Source: Oceanobacter mangrovi
Lineage (GTDB): Bacteria; Pseudomonadota; Gammaproteobacteria; Pseudomonadales; Oceanobacteraceae
Direction: 5' to 3'
Assembly (NCBI RefSeq): GCF_019740315.1
Contig: NZ_JAHXZR010000011.1
Location: 124,001 to 188,000, forward strand
DNA: 64,000 nucleotides
Each line of letters begins with the position of its first letter. The stretch's first letter is position 1. Shown here piece after piece: positions 8,668-18,155 of the stretch. The position numbers were made by a program, and so were the translations under genes. Below the pieces are notes generated by a model. That model was not told the origin of the DNA, ran no database searches, and saw nothing but the letters and a program-made list of their open reading frames with translations.

Positions 8668-9663
8668 TTATCCATTGTATATCGCTGTTTTTTCCATCGA
8701 GACTTCATTCATCAGCCATTCCTGAAAACGCTGAAAGGTAGACTCATTAGCCTTGCTGCCAAGATAGCTCATGTAATGCCGCTTCTGGGTCAACTCAACC
8801 TGATCAGCACAAGGGACCACCAATACCCCATCCGTCACCAGCTGGGAAACCAGATGATGCCACCCCAAAGCAACCCCTTGATGGCGTAACACCATACTCA
8901 TCAGGGTATTGTAGTCATTGGCACTGAATAAATGAGACTGAATGACCTGCGAGCCATCCAGATCAGGAAAAAACGAAAACCAGACATCCCAGTCCAGATG
9001 CTCGGCGACCTGTGCCCGTCCATATGGGCTCAGATTAAGGCGACTGGTTGTAAAGATGCCATCCAGCGTGGATATATTCGGGTTCTCTTGCAGAAACTGC
9101 GGGGTGCAAACCGGATATATCAGATCGTGAAATAAAGGGACTGAATGATAACCTTCCCTCGGGTCTGCAGATTTATTGATAAATACATCCGGATACACCC
9201 CGGGTTCCATATGCAGGAAGTTTTCCGTGGTGATGACGTTAACGTCGATATCCGGATTACTTCTGAAAAAATCCGGTAAACGGCCAGATAACCAGAATGC
9301 CGAAAATGCCGGGGTACAACAAATGGTCAGCAGCTTTTTACGCTCATCCATATGTTGTATTCGTTCGGCGGCCTGGGCGATATTAACGAAAGACAAATAG
9401 GCAGCATCATAAAAAATAACCCCCGCCGGAGTCAGCTCAACCGTTCTGCCTTCGCGTTTGAAAAGCTGCACACCCAGATGGGTTTCGAGTTCACGAATCT
9501 GCCGACTGATAGCCGCCTGAGTCACACACAAAGCTTCGGCCGCACGGGTGAAGTTCTGGTATTTGGCTGCCGCAGTGAAGGATTTTACCGCTCGTAACGA
9601 AGGCATCTTCAGAAAGATTTTGTCCGGTTCCGCGTGGCGGCTCATATCAACTCTTGAGGTCAT
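8668..9663 (-). CDS. LysR-family transcriptional regulator (GcvA-like)
   Basis: 331 aa. The N-terminal winged helix-turn-helix lies at about residues 20-80 (LRAVKSFTAAAKYQNFTRAA, then TQAAISRQIRELETHLGVQLF). The rest is a periplasmic-binding-like effector domain. The sequence style resembles the GcvA group of LysR regulators. No recognised operator was seen around it. It lies between the porin and the DJ-1/AraC regulator, all on the minus strand, so it could regulate the porin or the TRAP/amine locus. Start chosen at 9663, with AGGA upstream at long spacing; MSRHAEPD six codons in is an alternative. Confidence 0.88.
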   Translation of the reverse strand: MTSRVDMSRHAEPDKIFLKMPSLRAVKSFTAAAKYQNFTRAAEALCVTQAAISRQIRELETHLGVQLFKREGRTVELTPAGVIFYDAAYLSFVNIAQAAERIQHMDERKKLLTICCTPAFSAFWLSGRLPDFFRSNPDIDVNVITTENFLHMEPGVYPDVFINKSADPREGYHSVPLFHDLIYPVCTPQFLQENPNISTLDGIFTTSRLNLSPYGRAQVAEHLDWDVWFSFFPDLDGSQVIQSHLFSANDYNTLMSMVLRHQGVALGWHHLVSQLVTDGVLVVPCADQVELTQKRHYMSYLGSKANESTFQRFQEWLMNEVSMEKTAIYNG

Positions 9664-9729
9664 CTTGCAACATTCCTGAAAGCTAGTTCAGCCAACCTTA
9701 AGGGTCAAGGCGTTTTGTTCCCGTGGATA

Positions 9730-10788
9730 TCAGCGGAATCCTACAGCACAGCCGCCAAACTCCCCTCGCATATGGCTGGGTGAACAACCATATTGGGATT
9801 TAAAAGCCCGGCTGAAATGAGTGATGCTGGTGAAGCCACTGGCAACCGCCACCTCACTGACGCTGTAACTGGTTTTCATGATCAGATCGCGCGCCTTTGC
9901 CAGGCGCAATTCCAGATAAAATTTCGCTGGACTGGTTTTCAGATGCTTGCTGAAAAGTCGTTCGATCTGGCGGCGAGACAGCTGGGTATAAGTGCTGATC
10001 TCCACCATCTCAAGTACTTCCTCGATGTTATTTTCCATCAGCTCGATTACCTGCATTAACGGCAAAGGCAGCCTCCCCATCGACTTTTGCAGCGGGATCG
10101 CCAGGGTATGATCGAGGTTGGAAAGCAGGATGGAGCCCACATCCTGCTTCAGCTTGATGCTGTGTAAATGCTCCAGCAGCTTCAGCATGCTGTTGATCGA
10201 ACCATCCGGGCTGGCACAGCTGAAAATTTGCTGGTCCACCGTCGCTGGCAGATTGGAAAGCTGCACCTGGGGAAAATGCTCACGAATCAAAATCCGGCTG
10301 TCCGGATGAATCGCCAGAGCACCGGCATCGGTTAAACCGGCAGCCGCCAGGAAATAAGCGCCATTCCATAAGCCACCGGTTCTTGCACCTTGCTGATAAC
10401 AGTGCTGAATCAGCCGGGTCAGTGCCGGATATTGCTTCAGCGGCGTCCGATAACCTCCACAAACAACCAGTACATCAATCTGATCGCTGTTGAGTGAATC
10501 AAGATCGTTATCAACCGTTAGCTCCACCCCCAGATCACTGCGAACCCTGCTGCCTTTCAGACAGCAGGTTTTCACCTCAAACATAGGCGCTGGCATCAAC
10601 AGGTTGGCCGTCACCAATACATCAGCAGCGCCAGTAAAAGACACCATCGAAAAGTGTTCCAGCAACACAAACACCACTTTTTGGGTGCGTTCAAGCGCCG
10701 CCGTGGAAGGCTTGCCGAGACCCGCCGGCAGAGGTATCTGGCGGGTCATATCCGGGCTGGCTTTTGTCAGGGATGAATTGCGCAACAT
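9730..10788 (-). CDS. AraC-family regulator with DJ-1/PfpI-like domain (GlxA type)
   Basis: 352 aa. Residues about 30-215 form a class I glutamine amidotransferase-like (DJ-1/PfpI) ligand domain (VVFVLLEHFSMVSFTGAADV, then DVLVVCGGYR). Residues about 240-345 form the AraC DNA-binding domain with two helix-turn-helix units (YTQLSRRQIERLFSKHL, and SVSEVAVASGFTSITHFSRA). Regulators of this architecture in Pseudomonas (ArgR, GbdR, CdhR, SouR) control catabolism of arginine, betaine, carnitine and sarcosine. ATG at 10788 has AGGAAA upstream; a longer frame running into dctM was rejected. It starts 41 bases after dctM, so it is probably in the same transcript, and it is the likely regulator of the TRAP/amine genes. 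Confidence 0.9.
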   Translation of the reverse strand: MLRNSSLTKASPDMTRQIPLPAGLGKPSTAALERTQKVVFVLLEHFSMVSFTGAADVLVTANLLMPAPMFEVKTCCLKGSRVRSDLGVELTVDNDLDSLNSDQIDVLVVCGGYRTPLKQYPALTRLIQHCYQQGARTGGLWNGAYFLAAAGLTDAGALAIHPDSRILIREHFPQVQLSNLPATVDQQIFSCASPDGSINSMLKLLEHLHSIKLKQDVGSILLSNLDHTLAIPLQKSMGRLPLPLMQVIELMENNIEEVLEMVEISTYTQLSRRQIERLFSKHLKTSPAKFYLELRLAKARDLIMKTSYSVSEVAVASGFTSITHFSRAFKSQYGCSPSHMRGEFGGCAVGFR

Positions 10789-10829
10789 AATTGTTTCCTG
10801 CCGGACCTTGCCTGGCGGTACATGGATCT

Positions 10830-12128
10830 TCAGTCGATATAGCCAAACATACGAGGTAAATACAAAGCCAGCGGTGACCAGTAAGTAGTTACCAACATGA
10901 CCGGTAAGGCCGCAAAAAACATAAAGAACATGGCTGGTCGCATCACCTTGGAAATCCCGACCTGACCGATACGGCAAGTCATGAACAGGATCGGCGCCAT
11001 TGGCGGGCTGTTACAGCCAATCACCACACTGGTGCCAACGATGGCAGCAAACTGCACCGGCGACACACCAATGTCCTGCATCACGGGCAACAACAGCGGG
11101 CTGATAATCGCCACCACACTGACGTCATCCATGAACATACCCAGAAGAATCAGAAAAACGTTAACCAGTAACAGGATCAGAATCGGGCTCTGGAAAGTGT
11201 CCATCAGTACTTCGGTCAGCTCCTGCGGCACCCGCTCCAGCGTAAAGATACGGCTGGCAACAAAGGAGAACACCAGAATCACCATGATTACGCCGGTTGT
11301 TGCAGCAGCCTGGAGCAAACAGCGGAACATCGATTTCAGATCCAGCTCGCGATACACAAACAGGCCGACCGGAATGGCATAAACCACGGCAATGGCCGCT
11401 GCTTCAGTGGGAGTGAAAACACCGCCATAAATGCCGCCAAGAATAATGAAAGGTAAAAACAGAGCTGGTAATGCTTTCCAGCCAGTCTTGCGCACATCAG
11501 CCATACGTTCGGAAAATGTGAGGCTTTCAACCGCACTGTCTTCCTGCTTGCGAACCTTCAGCCAGTTGAGGAAGCACAGCATGATGATCAGCAGGATGCC
11601 CGGGCCAATCGTCGCCAGAAAACAGGCAGCTACCGACTGACGGGTCACCACCGCAAACAGAATCATGGTGATGCTGGGTGGAATCAGCAGTCCCAGCAGC
11701 GATGAAATACCCAGCAAGGCACTGGTGTACTCGCGCTTGTAGCCATGCCGCTCCATCGGCCCGATCATGATGGTGCCAATCGAGGCAACCGCCGCCGATG
11801 CAGTTCCGGAAATAGCCCCAAAGACCCCGCAGGCAACCACCATCGAAGACCCCATCCCGGCCCGTGAACGGCCAACCAGAGCTTCAACAAAGTTAACCAG
11901 TCGGGCAGCCATACCACCGGCCTGCATCAGATAACCTGTCATTACAAACAGGGGTAATGCAAGCAGAATCAATGAGTTAATCGACCAGAACCCGGTCGTC
12001 ATCAGCGACGATACGTCAACATCGTAGACGTAGGACAGAACCAGGGTCATGGCCGCAAACGAGAACACAACCGGAACCCCGATCATCATCAGCAAAACCA
12101 CAGCCGCAATGGCAAATAAAGCACCCAT
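10830..12128 (-). CDS. TRAP transporter large permease (DctM family)
   Basis: 432 aa inner-membrane protein with about 12 hydrophobic segments, the size and layout of DctM. Typical signatures are VVACGVFGAISGTASAAVASIGTIM and GLLIPPSITMI. TRAP permeases import organic acids, amino acids or osmolytes using the sodium gradient. It starts three bases after dctQ, so translation is likely coupled. Substrate is set by DctP and is not readable here. Confidence 0.94.
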   Translation of the reverse strand: MGALFAIAAVVLLMMIGVPVVFSFAAMTLVLSYVYDVDVSSLMTTGFWSINSLILLALPLFVMTGYLMQAGGMAARLVNFVEALVGRSRAGMGSSMVVACGVFGAISGTASAAVASIGTIMIGPMERHGYKREYTSALLGISSLLGLLIPPSITMILFAVVTRQSVAACFLATIGPGILLIIMLCFLNWLKVRKQEDSAVESLTFSERMADVRKTGWKALPALFLPFIILGGIYGGVFTPTEAAAIAVVYAIPVGLFVYRELDLKSMFRCLLQAAATTGVIMVILVFSFVASRIFTLERVPQELTEVLMDTFQSPILILLLVNVFLILLGMFMDDVSVVAIISPLLLPVMQDIGVSPVQFAAIVGTSVVIGCNSPPMAPILFMTCRIGQVGISKVMRPAMFFMFFAALPVMLVTTYWSPLALYLPRMFGYID

Positions 12129-12131
12129 AAC

Positions 12132-12683
12132 TTAACCTTCGATCTTTGTATCTTCAGCCATTTGGCTATGTTGGTCGTGATTGCCTTCGATAAACTCGAG
12201 CAGTTCGGTAACAAGGTCGCGCAGCAGATAAACGATAAACATCAAACTGGCGGCAAACAGGCTGGCCTGTGACAGGTACAGGGGAATCTGAAACACCGTG
12301 GTCGCCTGACCACGCTGGACGCCCCACGCCAGCAGATCAAATGACCACGTAGTAAAGAAAGCGGCCATCACCAATGAAATCGCAATGGCGAACAAATGAA
12401 AGCCATGCACGATTCTGGGGTTCTTGACGAACGTCTGAACAAAATCGGCTGACAGGTGGGAACGATCCCGCGAGGCCAGCACCGCCCCCAGCATGTACAG
12501 CCACACCGCGGCCAACAGGATCAGCTCCTCCAGACCAAACACCGGCTGATCAAGCAGCTCCCGGCTGAACACACCGAAGGCAACCATGGTTGCCACGGCA
12601 ATACTGAGCAAAACAACCAGAGGATATATCAGCCGATATAACACCCAGTCGATAGCGGACAATACGGACAGGATTAAATGCAT
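12132..12683 (-). CDS. TRAP transporter small permease (DctQ family)
   Basis: 183 aa with four predicted transmembrane helices, the usual DctQ form (LLSIAVATMVAFGVFSREL, FGLEELILLAAVWLYMLGAV, DRSHLSADFVQTF). CAGGAG precedes the ATG. It pairs with the adjacent DctM. A terminator-like hairpin lies between its start and the upstream dctP, which may make DctQM less abundant than the binding protein. Confidence 0.92.
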   Translation of the reverse strand: MHLILSVLSAIDWVLYRLIYPLVVLLSIAVATMVAFGVFSRELLDQPVFGLEELILLAAVWLYMLGAVLASRDRSHLSADFVQTFVKNPRIVHGFHLFAIAISLVMAAFFTTWSFDLLAWGVQRGQATTVFQIPLYLSQASLFAASLMFIVYLLRDLVTELLEFIEGNHDQHSQMAEDTKIEG

Positions 12684-12701
12684 AAAAAACTCCTGTGATT
12701 C

Positions 12702-12733
12702 AAAAAAATATCCGACCTGGTCGGCCGGATATT
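12702..12733 (-). terminator. Intra-operon terminator or attenuator between dctP and dctQM
   Basis: Arms AATATCCG (12707-12714) and CGGATATT (12726-12733). On the minus strand the stem is followed by an unbroken run of T. It lies inside the 88-base gap of the dctP-dctQ-dctM unit. It probably lets part of transcription stop after dctP, giving excess binding protein. Confidence 0.75.
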
Positions 12734-12771
12734 CTATTTATCGGCACTTTTTATAATAGCCATGCTGGCCG

Positions 12772-13803
12772 TTATTCTGGTACCGAGGCATTAGCACGAA
12801 TCTTGTCCATCAAATCCTTGCCCAGCTTTTCTTCTGCCTGTGGCCATACCTCTGCGCGCACCCGTTCAACCCAGTTATGCATCTGCTGTTTGTTCGGCAC
12901 GATATATTTCATGCCGGACTTCTGGGCCGCCGCAATCCACTTTTCATCTTCGGTCCTGGCATTGGCAAACTGCAGCTCAATCACTTTCTGGGCAGCATCA
13001 GCAATGATTTTCTGATCTTCTGCATCCATCTCCTGCCAGTGATCCCAGTTCATTAGCAAGGCATAGGATGAGAAGTTATGGCTGGTCTGTACGTAATAAT
13101 TAACCTGATCACGGAAGTACTCGTAATCGTAGTAAATAACGTTACCGGAATCGCCATCAACCACGCCGGTCTGGATCGAGGTGTAGACTTCTGACCAGTC
13201 AATCGGAACCGCCTGGAAGCCCATCGCGTTGATGGTTTGCGGCAGTGGGAAAACCGGTGTTGAACGAACCTTCATGCCCTGGGCATCTTCATAGCTCAAG
13301 GCATATTTTCCCTTGGTGGCAATACCGCCAAAACCTTCCGGATATGGGCCAAAATATTTCAGACCAATATCCTTGTATACAGGTTCAAGGATATTCTTGA
13401 GCCAGCCATTTTCGGTATAGGCGCTGAGAGCATCATTCCAGCCGAGCGTCAGATATGGAATATAGTTAACCGCCAGGCGATCATCATAAGAGGTTTGTGG
13501 CCAGGTCAACATCATATCGATATTGCCTTTTACCAACTGGTCAAACAGCTCTTGCTGGCCGCCCAGTTCGCCCTGATAAAAAACATTTACCTTGATACGG
13601 CCAGCAGAATCCTTCTTGATCAGATCCGCCCACATTTGCATCGATTTGCCGGAAGCTGAATCCCGGTCGCCAGACTCCAGCGCCAGCGTCAGCTTGAACT
13701 TGTCATTACTGGCTGCAGCTTCCATTGAAACGCTGACTCCCGCCAGCATGGCTAATCCGATGATGCAGGATTTATTGCGCAGTGTTTTATTTGTTGATTT
13801 CAT
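12772..13803 (-). CDS. TRAP transporter periplasmic substrate-binding protein (DctP family)
   Basis: 343 aa. The signal peptide ends about residue 32 (SVSMEAAAS). The mature part is a DctP-type bilobal binding protein: MQMWADLIKKDSAGRIKVNVFYQGELGG near the N-terminus, and KVRSTPVFPLPQTINAMGFQAVPIDWSEVYTSIQTGVVDG, which contains the conserved binding Arg and the Glu-Val-Tyr-Ser/Thr segment. The first gene of the TRAP unit, it has AGGAAA before the ATG. A motif shared with the promoter of the dapA-like operon lies 170-220 bases upstream (13971-14022), suggesting co-regulation. Confidence 0.93.
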   Translation of the reverse strand: MKSTNKTLRNKSCIIGLAMLAGVSVSMEAAASNDKFKLTLALESGDRDSASGKSMQMWADLIKKDSAGRIKVNVFYQGELGGQQELFDQLVKGNIDMMLTWPQTSYDDRLAVNYIPYLTLGWNDALSAYTENGWLKNILEPVYKDIGLKYFGPYPEGFGGIATKGKYALSYEDAQGMKVRSTPVFPLPQTINAMGFQAVPIDWSEVYTSIQTGVVDGDSGNVIYYDYEYFRDQVNYYVQTSHNFSSYALLMNWDHWQEMDAEDQKIIADAAQKVIELQFANARTEDEKWIAAAQKSGMKYIVPNKQQMHNWVERVRAEVWPQAEEKLGKDLMDKIRANASVPE

Positions 13804-13970
13804 TATATTTCCTACCAGTCTTTCAATTTAAACGAGGGTGGAATATCAACAGCATCAAGACTGATGATCGTTTTGCTATTATTATATTTTATATTTCTGA
13901 TCACTTGTTGTTATCAAGTATATTTAGCAGCCCTTCAAACATCTAATAACATATATTCGACACTCTTGAT

Positions 13971-14022
13971 AACTTCAGGTTATCATTCTCGCGAAGCCAG
14001 TATTCATGCAGGTTTCAGGACA
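13971..14022 (-). promoter_or_regulatory. Shared upstream motif A/B before the TRAP operon
   Basis: AACTTCAGGTTATCATT (13971-13987) and CATGCAGGTTTCAGGACA (14005-14022) recur before the dapA-like operon at 18156-18172 and 18211-18228. Written on the plus strand, both are upstream of a minus-strand operon. They are likely binding sites for the DJ-1/AraC regulator. The remaining 13804-14132 interval is AT-rich with no gene seen. Confidence 0.6.
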
Positions 14023-14132
14023 TCTGCTCTTATATATTTGATGATTTGCTGTCCTGTATTGTCCTGAATGTCTTCTATTTGCACGAATACTTTCAAGGTA
14101 TCAATACAACACCAGCGCAGGTTATTTATATA

Positions 14133-15494
14133 TTAAACTTCCAGTCCCGCCTGCCATTCTTTAATACGCATTACTGTATTCGCGCCAAACGATAAAAACG
14201 GTTCCGGCGGAAGCCTGCGCGGTTCAGCGGTTTGCATGAATTCGAGTAACTCCGGATTATTCGCATTACCGGCAGCCAGTTCCGCCGCCATCATACCGGC
14301 CAGGGTTCCTTTCACCGTACCCAGGCCATTCTGGCAACAGGCCGACCACAGCCGCTCGCCCACTTCCCCGAAAGCCGGTACCGAGTTCAGTGACAGACAC
14401 AGACGCCCGCCCCAAAGGTACTCCATCTCAACACCTTTCAGCATTGGGAAACGACGCTCAAAAGACAGCTGCTGCATTTTGCGAGCACGGTTGAGATTGC
14501 CCTGACTGGCTTCCAGTGACTGATTCAGGGTGGCGTGGTTGCGAATAATCAGCCGATCACCGCTGCCCTGATAATTCGATATCTTGCGCACTGTCGTGCC
14601 CATCGGATCTGCAGGTAAAATTCCCCAGTCCTGTTCACCTCCGAGACGTTGTAATTCGTCCTGGCTGAGACGGCGAGTCATTGAGGCGTAGGTAAAAACA
14701 TGCAGCAACCTGGATGGGTAAAAGCCAAATGACTGGATATGGCCATTCACCGCCATAATCACCCGCCGGGCCTTAACCTTGCCCTTTGGCGTGGTCAGGG
14801 TGTGCAGGCCGCTGGTCAGGTCAAGTTGCTGGACCGGGGTGTTTTCATGAATAACCACCCCCTTCCGTTCAACCAGCCCGGCCGCCGCCTGACGAATAAA
14901 ACCGGCAGGCTGGATCATCACCACTCCCGGTGTAAACAGCCCGGTGTGATAAAACTCCGAACCGGTATATTCGATCATGTCAGCATGATCCATCAGCCGG
15001 TAGGGCTCGCCAATCGAGTCCAGATGTTGCCGATAGCTCTGGATATGACGCTGGCCTTTTGCCGTACAGGCCGCAGTGACCTTGCCAACAGCTGTCAGCG
15101 TACCTGCAGCAAAGCCATATTCTTCCGCCATCGCGCTGGCAAAACGAATCGCTGAGCGGTTCTGGCGGATCTGGCGAATGTCTGCATCATGGCTGCCAGC
15201 ATAACTCTCAGAGTTGAGTTCATGCGGCAGGTCGATCATAAAACCACTGTTACGTCCGGCCGGTCCTTCCGCCAGCTGTGAAGCCTCCAACACCATGATG
15301 GACTCTCCATTCACCAGCTGGCTCAATCGCTGTGCCGCTGCCAGCCCGGCAAAACCACCACCAACAATAGCCCAGTCAACACTGACGTCCTGCTCCAGTG
15401 GAGCATAGCCAGCACGCACAGGAAGAATGCGATTCCAGGCGGCAGGCCCCGGGTCTCTGGGCAAACGACGCGCCTTGATTCTTGTGTTTTGCAT
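14133..15494 (-). CDS. FAD-dependent amine/amino-acid oxidoreductase (PuuB/DAO-like)
   Basis: 453 aa DAO-superfamily flavoenzyme. The FAD-binding Rossmann motif is at about residues 40-60 (VDWAIVGGGFAGLAAAQRLS). A second conserved patch, GPAGRNSGFMIDLPHELNS, resembles gamma-glutamylputrescine oxidoreductase PuuB. The C-terminus has the closing FAD motif (SACCQNGLGTVKGTLAGMMAAEL). Family members oxidise a primary or secondary amine to an aldehyde or imine. It ends a three-gene unit after the aldehyde dehydrogenase (72-base gap) and DapA-like gene, so its product probably feeds the dehydrogenase. Exact substrate unknown; putrescine-type amines or proline derivatives are possibilities. Confidence 0.85.
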   Translation of the reverse strand: MQNTRIKARRLPRDPGPAAWNRILPVRAGYAPLEQDVSVDWAIVGGGFAGLAAAQRLSQLVNGESIMVLEASQLAEGPAGRNSGFMIDLPHELNSESYAGSHDADIRQIRQNRSAIRFASAMAEEYGFAAGTLTAVGKVTAACTAKGQRHIQSYRQHLDSIGEPYRLMDHADMIEYTGSEFYHTGLFTPGVVMIQPAGFIRQAAAGLVERKGVVIHENTPVQQLDLTSGLHTLTTPKGKVKARRVIMAVNGHIQSFGFYPSRLLHVFTYASMTRRLSQDELQRLGGEQDWGILPADPMGTTVRKISNYQGSGDRLIIRNHATLNQSLEASQGNLNRARKMQQLSFERRFPMLKGVEMEYLWGGRLCLSLNSVPAFGEVGERLWSACCQNGLGTVKGTLAGMMAAELAAGNANNPELLEFMQTAEPRRLPPEPFLSFGANTVMRIKEWQAGLEV

Positions 15495-15566
15495 CTTGTA
15501 TTAGCCTGAAAAGTCGCTGCCGGAGAACATCGGCAGCGACAGACACTGATGGAGATTGTTGAGGTA

Positions 15567-17063
15567 TCAGCCTGCGCTGAGGTCGACCCAGATCGTTTTT
15601 ATTTCGGTGTACTGGTCATGGGCATGAATGGAGTTGTCGCGGCCGCCAAAACCGGACTGTTTATAACCACCAAACGGAGTGCTGATATCACCTTCACCGA
15701 AGCAGTTAACCGTTACGGTGCCAGCACGAATGGCCTGGGCGGCACGCAAGGACTTGCGGGCATTGGCGGTAAACACTGAGGCTGCCAGGCCGTATTCGGT
15801 ATCGTTGGCGACAGCAATCGCTTCTTCGTAGGTCGACACTGTGATCACAGACAAAACCGGTCCAAAGATTTCTTCCCGGGCAATTTTGTCGGAGTTTTTG
15901 ACGCCATCGACAACGGTGGGCTGGATGTACACGCCATCCATGGTTTCGCCACCGACTGGCACCTCGTAACCCACTTCACGAGCCAGCTCGAGATAACTGG
16001 CCACCTTGGCAAAGTGACCACTGTCGATCATCGCCCCCAACGCATTTGCCGGATTCAGCGGGTCACCGACCGTCCATTCGCTGGCGTAATGGCTGATACG
16101 TTCCAGCAACTCGTCCTTAATGCCTTTTTGAACGATCAAACGGGAACCGGCCGAGCAGTTTTCACCCATGTTCCAGAACGCCGCGGCACACACTTGCTGG
16201 GCAACTTCATCTAGTCGCTCGGCATCATCCAGTACAATGCAAGGGTTCTTGCCACCCAGCTCCAGCACCACCTTTTTCAGATTGGACTGGGCAGAATAAT
16301 TCAGGAAACGACGGCCGGTCGCAGTTGAGCCTGTGAAGGTCACCATGTCGATATCCATGTGCAGACCAATTGGCTCACCCACCTCACGGCCACTGCCAGG
16401 CACAATATTCAGCACCCCCGCAGGCAAACCGGCAGCACTTGCCAGTTCAGCCACTTTCAGTGCCGTCAGAGTGGTTTGGGCCGCAGGCTTCAGTACCATG
16501 GTGCAACCGGCAGCCAGACAAGGCGCAATTTTCCAGGCCAGCATCAGCAGCGGGAAATTCCACGGCAGTACCGCCCCCACAACGCCAACCGGCTCGCGTA
16601 CGATCATCGACATGGCACCAGGACCAACCGGGGCGGTCTGGTCGTAGATTTTATCGACCAGCTCGGCATGCCATTTCAGGGTGTGCACAAACTCGGGAAT
16701 ATCGATATTTTCGCAATCGCTAATGGGTTTGCCGGAATCGAGGCTTTCCATCACTGCCAGCTCATGGGCATTGGCTTCCACCAGCTCACACAGTTTCAGC
16801 AAAATGTCCTTGCGTTCATTCGGATGCAGTTTGCTCCAGCGGCCATCTTCAAACGCTTCGCGCGCCTTGCCGACGGCAAAATCAACATCCTCTGCATCAC
16901 AGGCAGCGATATCTGCCAGCTTGTCACCCGTTGCCGGATTGGTTGAAACGAAGGTTTTGCCACTGGCAGCCGGACAGAACTGGCCATTGATAAACGCCTG
17001 ATCAGGTAACTCAATGGTCTTGGCCAGCGCCTTGTATTCTTCGTAGGTCAGCATATCGGACAT
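15567..17063 (-). CDS. NAD(P)-dependent aldehyde dehydrogenase (PuuC-like)
   Basis: 498 aa, standard ALDH length. Visible are PWNFPLLMLAWKIAPCLAAG, the nucleotide-binding FTGSTATGR, the catalytic Glu in VVLELGGKNP, the catalytic Cys in NMGENCSAGSR, and the C-terminal PFGGYKQSGFGGRD. The N-terminus (LTYEEYKALAKTIELPDQAFINGQF) resembles PuuC. It oxidises an aldehyde to a carboxylate in the cytosol. The start at 17063 has AAAGGA upstream; an extension of 31 residues reaching into the dapA-like gene end was rejected. Neighbours suggest it takes the aldehyde from the adjacent FAD oxidoreductase. Confidence 0.92.
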   Translation of the reverse strand: MSDMLTYEEYKALAKTIELPDQAFINGQFCPAASGKTFVSTNPATGDKLADIAACDAEDVDFAVGKAREAFEDGRWSKLHPNERKDILLKLCELVEANAHELAVMESLDSGKPISDCENIDIPEFVHTLKWHAELVDKIYDQTAPVGPGAMSMIVREPVGVVGAVLPWNFPLLMLAWKIAPCLAAGCTMVLKPAAQTTLTALKVAELASAAGLPAGVLNIVPGSGREVGEPIGLHMDIDMVTFTGSTATGRRFLNYSAQSNLKKVVLELGGKNPCIVLDDAERLDEVAQQVCAAAFWNMGENCSAGSRLIVQKGIKDELLERISHYASEWTVGDPLNPANALGAMIDSGHFAKVASYLELAREVGYEVPVGGETMDGVYIQPTVVDGVKNSDKIAREEIFGPVLSVITVSTYEEAIAVANDTEYGLAASVFTANARKSLRAAQAIRAGTVTVNCFGEGDISTPFGGYKQSGFGGRDNSIHAHDQYTEIKTIWVDLSAG

Positions 17064-17133
17064 GGTATTAATCCTTTTCGATGAGCGGGAAAGCACGGCC
17101 TGACGAGCCCGCCAGACCGGCGAATGTTGGCAA

Positions 17134-18039
17134 TCAGCCTGCAACGATCTCGGCAACCCGGTTTTTCAGCACCTGAATCACCTCAGCCAGAACCTGTTCT
17201 TCGGTAGCAGCCAGTCCCTGCAGCGGTGGGCGTACCAGACCGCCCTGACGACCAGCCAGGGAAACCCCGCTCTTGACGCTCTGGATAAACTTGCCGCCCT
17301 GCTCCAGCACATGCATCAGCGGCATCATGGCAGCCATGATTTTGCGGCCCTTGTTGAAATCGTTTTCAACAACACAAGCCTGATACAGGGCGATGTGTTC
17401 TGCTGGCAGGAAGTTGGAACCGGCACAAACCCAGCCTTTGGCACCCCAGGCAAAAAACTCCAGCGCCTGATCGTCCATGCCACACGCGGTTTGTAGCTCT
17501 GGATACTGGTTCAGCAGTAAATGCAGACGATTGATATCGCCAGAGCTTTCCTTGATCGCAACAAAGTTTTCGGAAGCATCAAACACACGTTCGAAAAACT
17601 CGGCTTCCATGTTGATACCCATACGATCCGGGTAGTTGTAGAGCATCACCGGCAGACCGGCAGCCTTATCGACCGCCAGTGCAAAATCAGCCAGTTCCTG
17701 CTGGGTTGGCAATGAATATGGTGGCGTACCGATGAGCACACAATCAGCACCGTTATCCGCAGCGGCGGCAGCCAGCTCAACCGAAACCCGGGGATCGGTC
17801 GAACCGGTACCAAAGATAATCTGGATATCCTTGCCAGCCACATCACGAGCCGTTTTCAGTAGTTGAATACGTTCCTGGATACTTTCCACATAATATTCAC
17901 CCGTCGTTCCGCCGATCATCAAACCATGAACACCAGCACTGGCAAGATAGGCAACCTGCTGTGAATAGGCATCAAAATTGATTGACATATCTTCCGAGAA
18001 CGGCGTGATAACTGGCGTGTAAATACCATTAAACAACAT
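17134..18039 (-). CDS. Dihydrodipicolinate synthase/N-acetylneuraminate lyase family protein
   Basis: 301 aa class I aldolase (TIM barrel). Key residues are visible: GGTTGEYY (the GTTGE substrate loop), YNYPDRMG (the conserved Tyr), and FVAIKESSGD with the Schiff-base Lys. The start at 18039 (MLFNGIYTPVITPF) has AAGGG upstream. Because it sits in a catabolic unit with an amine oxidase-like enzyme and an aldehyde dehydrogenase, it is unlikely to be the lysine-biosynthetic DapA. DapA paralogues in such settings deaminate or dehydrate keto-sugar or pyrroline carboxylates (for example in hydroxyproline breakdown) or act as pyruvate aldolases. First gene of its operon, with shared motifs upstream. 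Confidence 0.88.
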   Translation of the reverse strand: MLFNGIYTPVITPFSEDMSINFDAYSQQVAYLASAGVHGLMIGGTTGEYYVESIQERIQLLKTARDVAGKDIQIIFGTGSTDPRVSVELAAAAADNGADCVLIGTPPYSLPTQQELADFALAVDKAAGLPVMLYNYPDRMGINMEAEFFERVFDASENFVAIKESSGDINRLHLLLNQYPELQTACGMDDQALEFFAWGAKGWVCAGSNFLPAEHIALYQACVVENDFNKGRKIMAAMMPLMHVLEQGGKFIQSVKSGVSLAGRQGGLVRPPLQGLAATEEQVLAEVIQVLKNRVAEIVAG

Positions 18040-18155
18040 ATTAAAGCCCTTAAAATATTTATCAAAATCCGGACTGGATATGACTTCTATATGACATCGA
18101 ATGGTAAATACGATGATTAAAAACAAACAAACAACTTTTTAACAATGCTATTGAA

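Noticed and set aside
10789..10977. N-terminal extension of the DJ-1/AraC regulator
   Set aside because: It would overlap dctM by about 150 bases; the start at 10788 has a good ribosome site and matches family length.
13864..14067. 67-codon hydrophobic frame before dctP
   Set aside because: AT-rich sequence with no ribosome site; it overlaps the shared regulatory motif, which explains the region better.
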